This document shows, piece by piece, positions 1 to 7,771 of a stretch of DNA of 64,000 bases. Position 1 is the stretch's first letter. Each line of letters begins with the position of its first letter. The stretch lies in contig NZ_JALJRY010000023.1 in assembly GCF_024519455.1 (NCBI RefSeq), positions 62,001-126,000 on the forward strand, written 5' to 3'. The translations under genes were made by a program, and so were the position numbers. The DNA comes from Streptomyces sp. STR69. Lineage in GTDB: Bacteria; Actinomycetota; Actinomycetes; Streptomycetales; Streptomycetaceae. The notes under the pieces are model-generated. The model was not told where the DNA came from. It saw only the letters and a program-made list of their open reading frames with translations, and did not search any database.

Positions 1-562
1 GGCCGGGCAGGGTCAGGACCTGGTCCAGGCCCACCGGGTCCACGTCCCGTTCCACCGCCGGGTGCTGGAGGATCGCCTTGATCTCGGAGGCGAACACGAG
101 CGTGTCGCCGGTGCTCGTGTAGAAGAGCGGGGTGACCCCGAAGTGGTCCCGGGCGCCGAGGAAGAGACGCTCGCGCCGGTCGTAGAGCACGAGCGCGAAC
201 TGCCCGTCCAGCCTGCGGACGAAGTCGCTGCCGTACTCCTCGTAGAGGTGGGGGACGACCTCGGTGTCGCAGGTGGTCTTGAAGACATGGCCCCGCGCCG
301 CCAGCTGCCGTCTGAGGTCACGGTGGTTGTAGATCTCCCCGGTGGTCATGGCGACCACGCGGCCGTCCTCGCTGTACATCGGCTGCTGGCCGCCGGCCGG
401 GTCGTTGATGGCCAGCCGGGCGAAACCGAAAGCGACGTGCTCCTCCACGTGGGAGCCGAAGGAATCGGGGCCGCGATGGTGGATGGCGTTCTGCATGGAC
501 CTGAGTTCAGGGGCCTCGGCGGGAATCGCCTTCGTGCTGATGAATCCACATAGTCCGCACAT
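1..562 (-). CDS. Asparagine synthetase (glutamine-hydrolysing, class B type), 3' end outside window
   Basis: The frame opens with MCGLCGF, so Cys2 becomes the N-terminal nucleophile of a class II glutamine amidotransferase. IHHRGPD, ARLAINDP, TGEIYN, DTEVV and LDGQFAL follow in family order, and GARDHFGVTPLFY leads toward the synthetase domain, which lies off the left edge. About 187 residues are present of the roughly 600 usual. The family transfers glutamine ammonia to an adenylated carboxylate. In this setting it may amidate a side chain or the released product rather than make housekeeping asparagine, but that is inference. Retention of Cys2 argues against a beta-lactam synthetase. The ATG at 562 is fixed by the family N-terminus, although no good ribosome binding site precedes it. 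It is transcribed away from 936 from a promoter in the shared intergenic region. Confidence 0.93.
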   Translation of the reverse strand, partial: MCGLCGFISTKAIPAEAPELRSMQNAIHHRGPDSFGSHVEEHVAFGFARLAINDPAGGQQPMYSEDGRVVAMTTGEIYNHRDLRRQLAARGHVFKTTCDTEVVPHLYEEYGSDFVRRLDGQFALVLYDRRERLFLGARDHFGVTPLFYTSTGDTLVFASEIKAILQHPAVERDVDPVGLDQVLTLPG

Positions 563-666
563 TTAAATAGACCGTTCCCCCAGGGTCGATGACGCGAGTG
601 CCGCACGGCCGCACTTTCCACGCAGGGACATGGGTGGCTCATGAAAGGGCACTCGGGGACCCAGGA

Positions 667-695
667 AACGTAGCACCGGACGGGTGTGCCGACAG
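667..695 (-). promoter_or_regulatory. Leftward promoter for asparagine synthetase
   Basis: On the minus strand, TACGTTTCC begins at 672 and TACGTT fits a -10 hexamer. A 17-bp spacer would put CTGTCG at -35, which is a poor match to TTGACA. The same TACGTTTCC core occurs upstream of 37948 and 24091. The weak -35 together with the upstream box suggests an activator-dependent promoter. Confidence 0.5.
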
Positions 696-700
696 GGCCT

Positions 701-714
701 GTCGAGTGCTTCTC
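701..714. promoter_or_regulatory. Candidate operator (diverged GTCGAG-N5-CTCGAC)
   Basis: The plus strand reads GTCGAG-TGCTT-CTCC, one conserved half site plus a diverged one. It lies 29-42 bp upstream of the TACGTT element, which is the same offset as the perfect palindrome at 38066-38082. It would be centred near -48, a usual place for an activator dimer. LuxR-type binding is inferred. Confidence 0.45.
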
Positions 715-821
715 CAGCGTCCCTCCAGAATGCGTCCTTTCCCTCCGCGACCTGCTCGGACCGCCGTCCCGGACCCGCTTGTGACGCACTGAAGGATCGC
801 TTGAACACGCAACGGCCGGCA

Positions 822-851
822 TTGACCGATTGCTGCGCCCGACCGTTGTAT
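822..851 (+). promoter_or_regulatory. Rightward promoter for the ligase-NRPS operon
   Basis: TTGACC at 822-827 and TTGTAT at 846-851 are separated by 18 bp. The paralogous region has TTGACC and TTGGAT at the same spacing. Transcription would start near 858, giving a leader of about 78 nt before the ATG at 936. Confidence 0.5.
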
Positions 852-935
852 GAGAACTCATGAACCCGATTCCGCAAGCTCCTTCGATGCGCTCCCGGAT
901 ATTCCGTCACGAGCGACGCGAGGCGGTCATTTTCC

Positions 936-2486
936 ATGGCTGACCGCTTGCCGGAATTGTCTGTGGAGCAGCTGGAATTCAGTGCGGGCGAGGAGAATTC
1001 GCTGCGCCTGCTGAGCGATCTCGTGACCCGTGCCGCGGCCCGCTGGCCGGACCGCACCGCCGTGGTCTGCGCGCACCGCACCGTCACGTTCGCCGAGCTG
1101 CGGGACGCCGCGGCCGCGGCCGCCGGCGAACTGCGGCGGGCCGGGCTCGCCCGGGGCGAGCGGGTCGTCATCGCGTGCGAGGACCCGGCGAGCGTCCTCG
1201 CGCTGCTGCTCGCGACGGCCGCGGCCGGAGCCGTGCACGTCCTCGCGGAACCGGAGCTGCCCGGCTACGCCGCCCGGCATCTCCTCACCGACGCCGCCCC
1301 CGCCCGCGTCCTCGCCGACGCGTCCTCGTCGCTCGCCGCCGCGGCACGCGCCGAGAACCTGCCGGTAGGGCAACTGCGGCCCTTCTCCCTCCCCGTCCCC
1401 GCGCGCACCGCCCCCGAGGCCGCCGCGATTCCGTCCGACCCCGTGAGCATCCTGTACACGTCCGGGTCCACGGGCCGGCCCAAAGGCGTGGTCAGCACGC
1501 ACGCCAACGTGCTGTTCGCCGTCCGGGCCATCGCCCGCCGGCTGCGCCTGACGCCCGACGACGTGATCGGCTGTGTGCTCCCGCTGACCTTCGACTACGG
1601 CCTCTACCAGCTCTATCTCGGCCTGTACTCGGGTGCCGCGGTCGCGCTCGGCCACGGCGTGGACGCCGGACCGGGCCTCGTGCGGTTCCTGCTGCGCCAC
1701 GAGGTGACCGTGCTGCCCTCGGTGGCCGGGCTCACCTGGTCGCTGTGCAGGCTGGCCGAGCGGCAGTCCCGGCGGCCGCCCCTGCGCATGCTCACCAACA
1801 CGGGCGCGGCCCTGTCGCCCCGGCTGGCGGCCAGGGCGCGGGAAGCGTTCCCCGGGATCGACGTCGTCGCGATGTACGGGCTCACCGAGTGCAAACGCGT
1901 CTCCGTCCTGCTGCCCGAGGAGTGGCAGGAGCGGCCCACCTCGGTGGGCCGCCCGCTCGACGACACCGAGGTCCTCGTCCTGTGCCCGCGCACCGGACAG
2001 GTCCTGCCGCCGGGCGAGGAGGGCGAACTGGTGGTGCGCGGGCCGCACCTGGCCCGTGGCTACTGGGGTGATCCGCAGCTCACCGCGCAGCGGTTCCGGC
2101 GGGTCGGGCCGGCCCAGGAGACCATGCTCTTCACCGGCGACCGGGGCCGGGTCGACGCCGAGGGCTACGTGTACGTGAGCGGGCGTGACGACGACGTCTA
2201 CAAGGCGAACGGCTTCCGGGTCAGCGCCGCCGAGATCGCCCTCGCGGCGGAGGACATACCGGGCGTGGAGAAGGCGCACTGCCTCCCCGGGCGCGAGGAC
2301 CGCCCCGCACGGCTCGCCGTGGTGACCGGCCGCCCCGCTGAGGAGATCCGGCGTGAACTGACCGACCGCATCGAGTGGTTCAAGGTCCCCGACCACATCC
2401 GGGCACTGGCCGCCCTCCCGCTCAGGCGCAACGGCAAGACCGACACCGCGGCGCTGGAGGCCCTGCTGACCGGGGGCACGGCATGA
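936..2486 (+). CDS. AMP-forming acyl/aminoacyl ligase (stand-alone adenylation enzyme)
   Basis: This 516-residue ANL-superfamily enzyme has the nucleotide-binding loop LYTSGSTGRPKG near residue 170, the signature MYGLTECK near 310, TGDRGRV near 400 and the C-terminal lysine in RNGKTD near 500. The pocket segment LPLTFDYGLYQ resembles ligases that travel with a PLP decarboxylase and a small carrier protein rather than NRPS modules. It should adenylate a carboxylate and load the carrier encoded at 3751. It has no carrier domain of its own. It is first in a tightly coupled operon and its stop overlaps the next ATG (ATGA). The substrate cannot be read from sequence. An amino dicarboxylate such as glutamate or aminoadipate is an inference from the adjacent decarboxylase. 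Confidence 0.88.
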   Translation: MADRLPELSVEQLEFSAGEENSLRLLSDLVTRAAARWPDRTAVVCAHRTVTFAELRDAAAAAAGELRRAGLARGERVVIACEDPASVLALLLATAAAGAVHVLAEPELPGYAARHLLTDAAPARVLADASSSLAAAARAENLPVGQLRPFSLPVPARTAPEAAAIPSDPVSILYTSGSTGRPKGVVSTHANVLFAVRAIARRLRLTPDDVIGCVLPLTFDYGLYQLYLGLYSGAAVALGHGVDAGPGLVRFLLRHEVTVLPSVAGLTWSLCRLAERQSRRPPLRMLTNTGAALSPRLAARAREAFPGIDVVAMYGLTECKRVSVLLPEEWQERPTSVGRPLDDTEVLVLCPRTGQVLPPGEEGELVVRGPHLARGYWGDPQLTAQRFRRVGPAQETMLFTGDRGRVDAEGYVYVSGRDDDVYKANGFRVSAAEIALAAEDIPGVEKAHCLPGREDRPARLAVVTGRPAEEIRRELTDRIEWFKVPDHIRALAALPLRRNGKTDTAALEALLTGGTA

Positions 2487-3754
2487 CGGATCCCGCACCG
2501 CTCGCCGAACTCGCGGAGCGCTACGGCACCCCCCTGTACGTGTACGAGCTGTCCGAACTGCGCGCGGCGCACGCCGCGTTGCGTCGGGCGCTGCCCGAAG
2601 AAGCCACGCTCTACTACTCGCTCAAGGCCAACCCGCACCCCGAGCTGGTGCGGGAGCTGACCGCCGCGGGCTGTGCCGCCGAGGTCTGCTCGGAGTCGGA
2701 ACTCGACGCGGCCCGGGCGGCCGGCCTGCCCGCCGCCGCCGTGCTGTGCACCGGCCCCGGGAAGACCACGGCCGAACTGCGGCACGCCCTGCAGCACGGT
2801 GTGCGCCGCTTCTCCGCCGAGTCCCCGGTCGACCTGGCCCGCCTCGGCGCGGCCGCCCGCGCCGCCGGCACCCGGGCCCAGGCCCTGCTGCGGCTCAACC
2901 CGGAGACGTATCCGGCGGGTGCGGGCCTGGCCATGGGCGGGGCGCCCACACAGTTCGGCAGCGACGTCTCCTGGGTGCGGCGCTCTCCCGAGGCGTTCCG
3001 CGCCGAGGGCGTGGACCTGGTGGGCTACCACGTCTACACGGGCAGCAACGTCCACGAACCCGACCAGCTGGCCGGCTGGTTCGCCGCGGCGGCCGACGCC
3101 GTGACCGCGGCGCAGGAGGCCCTCCGCATCGACCTGCGCACGGTGGACCTGGGCGGCGGATTCGGCCACCCGTACCTCGCACCGGGCCACCGCCCCGACT
3201 TCGGCGCGCTCCGGCCGGTGCTGACGCACCTGTTCAAGGACCGGCTCGCCCCGCTCGCGGAGCGTCCCTTGGAACTGGCCTTCGAGTCCGGCCGCTATCT
3301 GGCCGGCGCGGCGGGACGGTTCGTCGTCCGCGTGCAGGACGTGAAGGTCAGCAAGGGCCGCCGCATCGTGATCGCCGACGGTGGCATCAACGCGCTCGGC
3401 GGCATGGCCGGACTGCGGCGCATCCCGCCGATGACCGCGGCCGCCGTGACACTCGCCGCGGGATCCGCAGAAGCGGCCGGCGCAGCAGGTGAGGAGGCGG
3501 CCGGCGAAGCCGTCCTGACCGGCCCCCTGTGCACCACCCTCGACGTTCTCAACGCCCGCCTCCCGCTGCCGGACGTGCGTCCCGGCGATCTGCTGACCAT
3601 CCCGAACTGCGGGGCCTACGGGATGACCGCGAGCCTGCTCGCGTTCCTCGGCCGCCGCCCGCCGGCCGAGGTCTTCCTCGACGCCGGCCGGGTCCGCGCC
3701 GCCACCGCCCTGCGGCTGAGCCACCACGACATCCATCCCAGGAGGCAACCATGA
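2483..3754 (+). CDS. Fold-type III PLP decarboxylase (DAP/ornithine decarboxylase family, BtrK-like)
   Basis: This 423-residue enzyme starts with GTPLYVYEL and has the PLP lysine in YYSLKANPHP at residue 48. GYHVYTGSN, DLGGGFG, FESGRYL and GPLCTTLD follow as in alanine-racemase-fold decarboxylases. The family removes the alpha carboxyl of amino acids. The butirosin member BtrK acts on a carrier-bound glutamyl group. Placement between a ligase and a carrier protein, with ATGA overlaps on both sides, suggests the same on-carrier decarboxylation. Free meso-diaminopimelate decarboxylation for primary lysine synthesis is less likely in this setting. A lysine-making role feeding the downstream aminomutase cannot be fully excluded. 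Confidence 0.88.
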   Translation: MTDPAPLAELAERYGTPLYVYELSELRAAHAALRRALPEEATLYYSLKANPHPELVRELTAAGCAAEVCSESELDAARAAGLPAAAVLCTGPGKTTAELRHALQHGVRRFSAESPVDLARLGAAARAAGTRAQALLRLNPETYPAGAGLAMGGAPTQFGSDVSWVRRSPEAFRAEGVDLVGYHVYTGSNVHEPDQLAGWFAAAADAVTAAQEALRIDLRTVDLGGGFGHPYLAPGHRPDFGALRPVLTHLFKDRLAPLAERPLELAFESGRYLAGAAGRFVVRVQDVKVSKGRRIVIADGGINALGGMAGLRRIPPMTAAAVTLAAGSAEAAGAAGEEAAGEAVLTGPLCTTLDVLNARLPLPDVRPGDLLTIPNCGAYGMTASLLAFLGRRPPAEVFLDAGRVRAATALRLSHHDIHPRRQP

Positions 3755-4005
3755 GCGCCGCCCGCAAGGCCTTCCGTGACGTCCTGCTGACCCATCTCAC
3801 CTGCGAGGAGGCGGGCCTGGACCGTGAGGTCCGGCTGCGCACCCTCGGCCTCAACTCGATGCGCGCCGTGGACCTGGTGCTCGACCTGGAGGACCGGTTC
3901 GGCTTCGCGTTCCCCGACGACCGCTTCACCGACGAGAACTTCGCCACCGAGGCGAGCCTGTGGGCGGCCGTCGAACCGCTGCTCGGTGCGGGTGCCCGGC
4001 TGTGA
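3751..4005 (+). CDS. Acyl/peptidyl carrier protein
   Basis: This 84-residue protein has the phosphopantetheine site GLNSM, with Ser36 as the attachment residue, and an acidic C-terminal helix. GGAGG precedes the ATG at 3751. The start overlaps the decarboxylase stop, and the stop overlaps the GTG of the dehydrogenase. It is the likely shuttle on which the ligase, decarboxylase and dehydrogenase act. Its small size and discrete nature fit the BtrI-type carriers used for amino-acyl side chains. Confidence 0.9.
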   Translation: MSAARKAFRDVLLTHLTCEEAGLDREVRLRTLGLNSMRAVDLVLDLEDRFGFAFPDDRFTDENFATEASLWAAVEPLLGAGARL

Positions 4006-5213
4006 CCCCCGCCGACCTGGACGCCCTGGAGAAGGAACTGGCCGACTGCGCACGCGACGCCGACGCCGACGGCGACCCGGAAGGCCGCGTGGTGTCGCTC
4101 CTGCGCACGCACCGGCTGCTCGGCCACGGCGTGCCCGGGGAACTGGGCGGTCCGGGCGGCGACCTGACCGGCCTGGTGGCGCTCGCGGCCCGGATCGGCG
4201 GCGCCTGCCCGGGAGCCGGTGTGCTCTGGGTCATGCACTGCCAGCAGGTGGCCATCCTGCGCGACCACGCCCCGCAGCCGCTGCGCGACCGGGTCCTGCG
4301 CGAGGTCGCACAGCGGCAGCTGCTGCTGGGATCGGTGACCACGGAGCCCCGCAAGGGCGGTCACGTGCTCACCGCGCACGCCGCCGCCCGCGCCGACGGC
4401 GACACCGTCACCTTCCGGCGCGCCGCCCCCGTGGTCAGCGGCGGTGCGCACGCCGACGCCTTCCTGCTGTCCCTGCGCCGCGCCCCCGACGTCGCCCCGG
4501 ACGACGTGCTGCTCGTCTACGCCGACCGCGCCCAGTGCGGCGCCACCGTGCTGGGGCCGCTGGATCTGCTCGGTATGCGGGCCGCCGGGAACGTGGCCAT
4601 GGAGTTCGAGGGCCAGGTGCCGGCCGGTCAGCTCATCGACCCCGAGGGCGGGTTCACCCGCGTCACGATGCGCACCCTCGCCCCGATCGGCCACCTCGGC
4701 TGGGCCGCCTGCTGGGTCGGCGCCGCCCGCCGGGCACTGCGCCAGGTCGTCGAACTGCTCCGCGCCGGAACACTCACGCGCACCGACTCCGCCTACCGCA
4801 CGCTGGCCCGGGCACGTGCCCGGATCGACGGCGCCGAGGCGCTTGTCCTCGCCGCGCTCGCCGAGCACCGCGGACGGTCCGCGCCGACCGGTGAGGGACC
4901 GGACCGGGACGGCGCCCGCCTGGACTCGCCCGCCTTCCAGATCCTGATCAACAACGTCAAGGCGACGGTCTCGCAGGAGACGTACGAAGCCGTCGACGCC
5001 CTGCTCGGGCTGGCGGGCCTGGCCTGGGGCTACCGGCGCGACGGCGGCACCGACCTGGAGCTGCTCTTCCGGGACCTGCGGGCCGCCCCGCTGATGTACG
5101 GCAACGACCGGCTGGCGGGCGCGAGCGGCCGTCTCGCGCTGATGGACCGCGCCGCACAGTCCTTCCCCGGCACCGGCCTGGACTCCCTGCCCCGCGGAGG
5201 CGGCGATGACTAG
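4002..5213 (+). CDS. Acyl-CoA dehydrogenase family flavoenzyme
   Basis: This 403-residue protein has the acyl-CoA dehydrogenase layout: an N-terminal helical domain with LLGHGVPGELGGPGGD near residue 40, a central beta domain (LGSVTTEPRKGG) near 110, and a C-terminal helical bundle. The GTG start at 4002 overlaps the carrier stop as GTGA. Members paired with a ligase and carrier protein desaturate the carrier-bound acyl group, as in prolyl-to-pyrrolyl oxidation. Here the product would be an alpha,beta-unsaturated amino-acyl thioester if decarboxylation comes first. The order of steps is inferred. Nothing in the sequence says whether it is a dehydrogenase or an oxidase. Confidence 0.87.
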   Translation: MTPADLDALEKELADCARDADADGDPEGRVVSLLRTHRLLGHGVPGELGGPGGDLTGLVALAARIGGACPGAGVLWVMHCQQVAILRDHAPQPLRDRVLREVAQRQLLLGSVTTEPRKGGHVLTAHAAARADGDTVTFRRAAPVVSGGAHADAFLLSLRRAPDVAPDDVLLVYADRAQCGATVLGPLDLLGMRAAGNVAMEFEGQVPAGQLIDPEGGFTRVTMRTLAPIGHLGWAACWVGAARRALRQVVELLRAGTLTRTDSAYRTLARARARIDGAEALVLAALAEHRGRSAPTGEGPDRDGARLDSPAFQILINNVKATVSQETYEAVDALLGLAGLAWGYRRDGGTDLELLFRDLRAAPLMYGNDRLAGASGRLALMDRAAQSFPGTGLDSLPRGGGDD

Positions 5214-5358
5214 AGCGGCCCAGGCCCCGCCGGAGATCCGGACCGCCCGCCCCTCCCGCGGCACCGGGCCCGCCGGCCGCGGCCCCACGGACGGCGCGGA
5301 CCTCCTGCCGCTGCCGCACCCGCACGGCACGGCGGCTGCGGCAGGCGGCATCCGGTGA
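5206..5358 (+). CDS. Small Pro/Arg/Gly-rich protein (50 residues), unknown
   Basis: An ATG at 5206 opens a 50-codon frame that starts inside the end of the dehydrogenase gene, 8 nt before its stop ends. It closes with a TGA that overlaps the GTG of the next gene at 5355. GCGGAGGCGGCG gives a ribosome binding site. These couplings match the rest of the operon and are the main evidence that it is translated. The peptide has no Cys, no hydrophobic segment and no recognised motif. It is low complexity, rich in Ala, Arg, Gly and Pro, and includes PLPHPHG. It could instead be a translational coupler, or mark a longer natural form of a neighbour. Confidence 0.45.
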   Translation: MTRAAQAPPEIRTARPSRGTGPAGRGPTDGADLLPLPHPHGTAAAAGGIR

Positions 5359-6434
5359 CCGCCGTGCGCACACAGGTCCGGGGCGACCTGCTGTCCTGCT
5401 ACACGGCCGCGGTCGCCGTCCTGATGGAGACCCGCGGCCTGTCCCACCGGGCGGTGCTCGGCGGGCAGCTGTTCCTCGCGGTGCGCCGCGAGGGAACCCG
5501 GTGCGAGGTCGTGCACCAGCACACGCCGCTCACCGGCGACGGGGACACGTTCGCCCTGCCGCTGGTGCGGCGGGGCGCGGCGGACGCCGAGGAGGCGGGC
5601 CGCGCCGTCGCGGCGGCCGCCCGCCGGGACGGCGCCGTGATCGTCACCGGTTGCGCCGGCCGGCTGCCGTGGCTGGCCGGGGCCGCGCCCGCACCGCACT
5701 GGTTCGCCGTCACCTGCCGTGCCGGAGAGCTGGAGATCGACGACGTGTTCACCTGGAGCGACGACCAGGGCGACTTCGGCCCGTACCGGGCCCCGGTCCG
5801 GGCACGCGACCTCGGCCCCTTCGCCGCCTGCCCCCTGCCGCCGGAGCCGGCGCACCGCGCGCGGGAGCGGCTGGCCCTGGGCAGCGGCGACGCCGGGCCC
5901 GCCCACCGGCTGGACCTGCCCTATCAGTGGCTGGAGCCGGCCCCGGCGGCCGGCCCGGGCGCGGGAAGCGGTGCCGGCGTACTGAGCCGGATGCTCGGCA
6001 CCACCGCCGCGGCGCCAAGTCTCCCGCGGCCCGGATGGCTGACCGGCGGGGCCGCGACGGCCGCGCTCGCGGATCTGCTGGAGGAGGCCGGGCGCACTCC
6101 GGAGGTCCTCGCCGTGCAGAGCGACCTGTGGGTGGCGGCGCGCGGGCGCGCACTGTTCCGCGAGGTGCTCCGCGACGAGGCCACCGCACTGCTGGGTCCC
6201 GCGGCGGCCGGGCTCGGCGACTGGCTGGAGGAGCAGGTGCTGCCGCGGTGGACGGGCGTGGTCCGCGCGGTCCGCTACAACGCGCTCCGGGTGCGGCGCG
6301 GCCATCCGCCCCAGCGGGGGATGGCGCGTGAGCTGCGCAGGCTGGGCGCCCTGGAGGACGAGTTGCCGGAACGGCTCAGGAACGTCCTGGCCCCGGCGGC
6401 CCCCGACCGGGGCCATCCGACAAGTGGGAGATGA
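5355..6434 (+). CDS. BtrH-like papain-fold protein, putative carrier-to-acceptor acyltransferase
   Basis: This 359-residue protein has Cys15 in DLLSCYTAAVA, His115 in APHWFAV and an acidic stretch LEIDDVFTW just after. Together these resemble the Cys/His/Asp arrangement of the BtrH N-terminal family, which moves an amino-acyl group from a carrier protein onto an amine. The C-terminal part is a helical region of unknown role, as in the two-domain BtrH family. The call rests on a short motif pattern plus the ligase/decarboxylase/carrier context. A peptidase C39-like hydrolase is the alternative. It starts at GTG 5355 and its stop lies 4 bp before the ATP-grasp start. If the call is right, it would cap the serine-first peptide or another amine. 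Confidence 0.55.
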   Translation: MTAVRTQVRGDLLSCYTAAVAVLMETRGLSHRAVLGGQLFLAVRREGTRCEVVHQHTPLTGDGDTFALPLVRRGAADAEEAGRAVAAAARRDGAVIVTGCAGRLPWLAGAAPAPHWFAVTCRAGELEIDDVFTWSDDQGDFGPYRAPVRARDLGPFAACPLPPEPAHRARERLALGSGDAGPAHRLDLPYQWLEPAPAAGPGAGSGAGVLSRMLGTTAAAPSLPRPGWLTGGAATAALADLLEEAGRTPEVLAVQSDLWVAARGRALFREVLRDEATALLGPAAAGLGDWLEEQVLPRWTGVVRAVRYNALRVRRGHPPQRGMARELRRLGALEDELPERLRNVLAPAAPDRGHPTSGR

Positions 6435-6438
6435 CAAC

Positions 6439-7728
6439 GTGTCGACGAAGAAGCGGGTATGTGTGATCGCGGCCAGGGAGCCGCTGCTGCGGCGCGCCGC
6501 AGCGCTGGGCCTGGAGGTCCTGTCGGTGCAGACACCGCAGGAGTTCCGGAGTCTGCCGGCCGACCTCACCGACGCGGTGACCACGCTGGTGCTGGACTAC
6601 CACGACCGGGACCTGCTGGTCGAAACCGTGCGGGCCCTGCACGCCGCGCGGCCGCTGGACGGCGTCTTCACCGTCTACGAGGAGTCCCTGCTGCCGGCCG
6701 CGCACCTGGCCGACGCGCTCGGGCTGCCCGGGCCGTCGTACGAGACCGTCAAGCTGCTGACGGACAAGTGGGCGATGCGTGAGCACCTGCGCAAGGCCGG
6801 GGTCGGCACTGTCGCGGCGGCGCTCGGCCGGGGCGAGGGGGATCTGGCGGCCTTCGGGGCGGAGCACGGCTATCCGTTCATCGCCAAGCCGGTCGCGGGT
6901 TCGGCGAGCCTGGGCATCTTCCGCCTGGACTCCGCCGACGAGGTCCCCTCCGTGGCGGAGCGGTTGCGGGAGGTCGGGCTCGACCTGTTCCTGATGGAGG
7001 AGTTCCTCGACGGCCACGAGATCAGTGTGGACGGCATCAGCTTCCACGGGCGCTACGTCATGCTGGCCGTCTGCGACAAGATCACCGGCCCGCACTTCAT
7101 CGAGTTGGGCCACTCGCTGCCGGCCGCGCTGGACGCCGAACAGCTGCGGTCCGTCGAGGAACTGGTCGCCTCCTTCCTGGACTGCGTCGGCCTGGCCGAC
7201 GGGCTCTCGCACGTCGAGGTGAAGCTCACCGGTGCCGGCCCGAAGATCGTCGAGGGGCACAACCGCCGTGGCGGCGACCGGCTGAACACCCTGGCCGACG
7301 CCGTGTACGGCATCGACCTGGAGGAGCTGGGCCTGGCCTGGGCGGCCGGTGCGGCCGAGGAGCTGCCCGCTTCGCCCGAGGCCCGGTGCGGCACCGCCGT
7401 GTGCTTCTTCACCGCCGAGCGCGGCCTGGTGCGCGAGGTGCTGGGCGCCGAGGAGGTGCGGGCCCACCCCCAGGTCCTCGAACTGCACGTCAACTTCCCC
7501 GTGGGCAGCAGCGTTCCGCGTCTGCGCTGGTCGCTGGACCGGGCCGGGTACGTCGTGGTCCGGGCCGGCACGGCGGGGGAGGCCCTCGCACTCGGTCGGG
7601 ACCTCGCGTCACGGATCCGGCTCGTGGTGGACGAGGTGGCCCCCGACCTCGCCGCCGACGACGCCTCCCACCGCGATCTGATCGGCGAACTCGACCAGGC
7701 GGCCCGCCTGGGATACCGGACGTCCTGA
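6439..7728 (+). CDS. ATP-grasp carboxylate-amine ligase
   Basis: This 429-residue ATP-grasp enzyme has a preATP-grasp N-domain, YPFIAKPVAGSASLGIFR near residue 150 (ATP-binding lysine and glycine-rich loop), FLMEEFLDGHEISVDG near 185, and the metal-binding end of the fold in VEVKLTGAGPKIVEGHNRRGGD near 265. A C-terminal domain of about 120 residues follows. The family makes amide bonds through an acyl phosphate. BtrJ of butirosin, which loads or caps the carrier-bound side chain, is a functional parallel. The GTG at 6439 has GGGAG upstream. An ATG at 6431 is in another frame. Substrate and acceptor are unknown. Confidence 0.85.
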   Translation: MSTKKRVCVIAAREPLLRRAAALGLEVLSVQTPQEFRSLPADLTDAVTTLVLDYHDRDLLVETVRALHAARPLDGVFTVYEESLLPAAHLADALGLPGPSYETVKLLTDKWAMREHLRKAGVGTVAAALGRGEGDLAAFGAEHGYPFIAKPVAGSASLGIFRLDSADEVPSVAERLREVGLDLFLMEEFLDGHEISVDGISFHGRYVMLAVCDKITGPHFIELGHSLPAALDAEQLRSVEELVASFLDCVGLADGLSHVEVKLTGAGPKIVEGHNRRGGDRLNTLADAVYGIDLEELGLAWAAGAAEELPASPEARCGTAVCFFTAERGLVREVLGAEEVRAHPQVLELHVNFPVGSSVPRLRWSLDRAGYVVVRAGTAGEALALGRDLASRIRLVVDEVAPDLAADDASHRDLIGELDQAARLGYRTS

Positions 7729-7771
7729 GACGCCCTCCTGCCGGCCCGCACGAGACGACAGCGGAGTGATC

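Larger units (their letters stand above)
563..935. promoter_or_regulatory. Divergent intergenic region, bidirectional promoter, copy 1
   Basis: This region separates the leftward asparagine synthetase from the rightward ligase operon. It contains a leftward promoter near 667-695, a palindrome-like box at 701-714 and a rightward promoter at 822-851. Much of it aligns with 37949-38336. The leftward core aligns over 63 bp without gaps, and the rightward -35 (822 versus 38222), -10 (846 versus 38246) and start codon (936 versus 38337) keep equal spacing to within one base. No convincing gene lies here. Confidence 0.7.

Noticed and set aside
1..562. Beta-lactam synthetase instead of asparagine synthetase
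   Set aside because: Beta-lactam synthetases lose the N-terminal Cys nucleophile. Here MCGLCGF keeps it, so glutamine-dependent amidation is favoured.
936..4005. Beta-amino-acid starter cassette of macrolactam polyketides (vicenistatin-like)
   Set aside because: The PKS in this window starts with a KSQ methylmalonyl loading module, and no dedicated aminoacyl-transferring AT gene is present. The cassette fits the butirosin-like route better.
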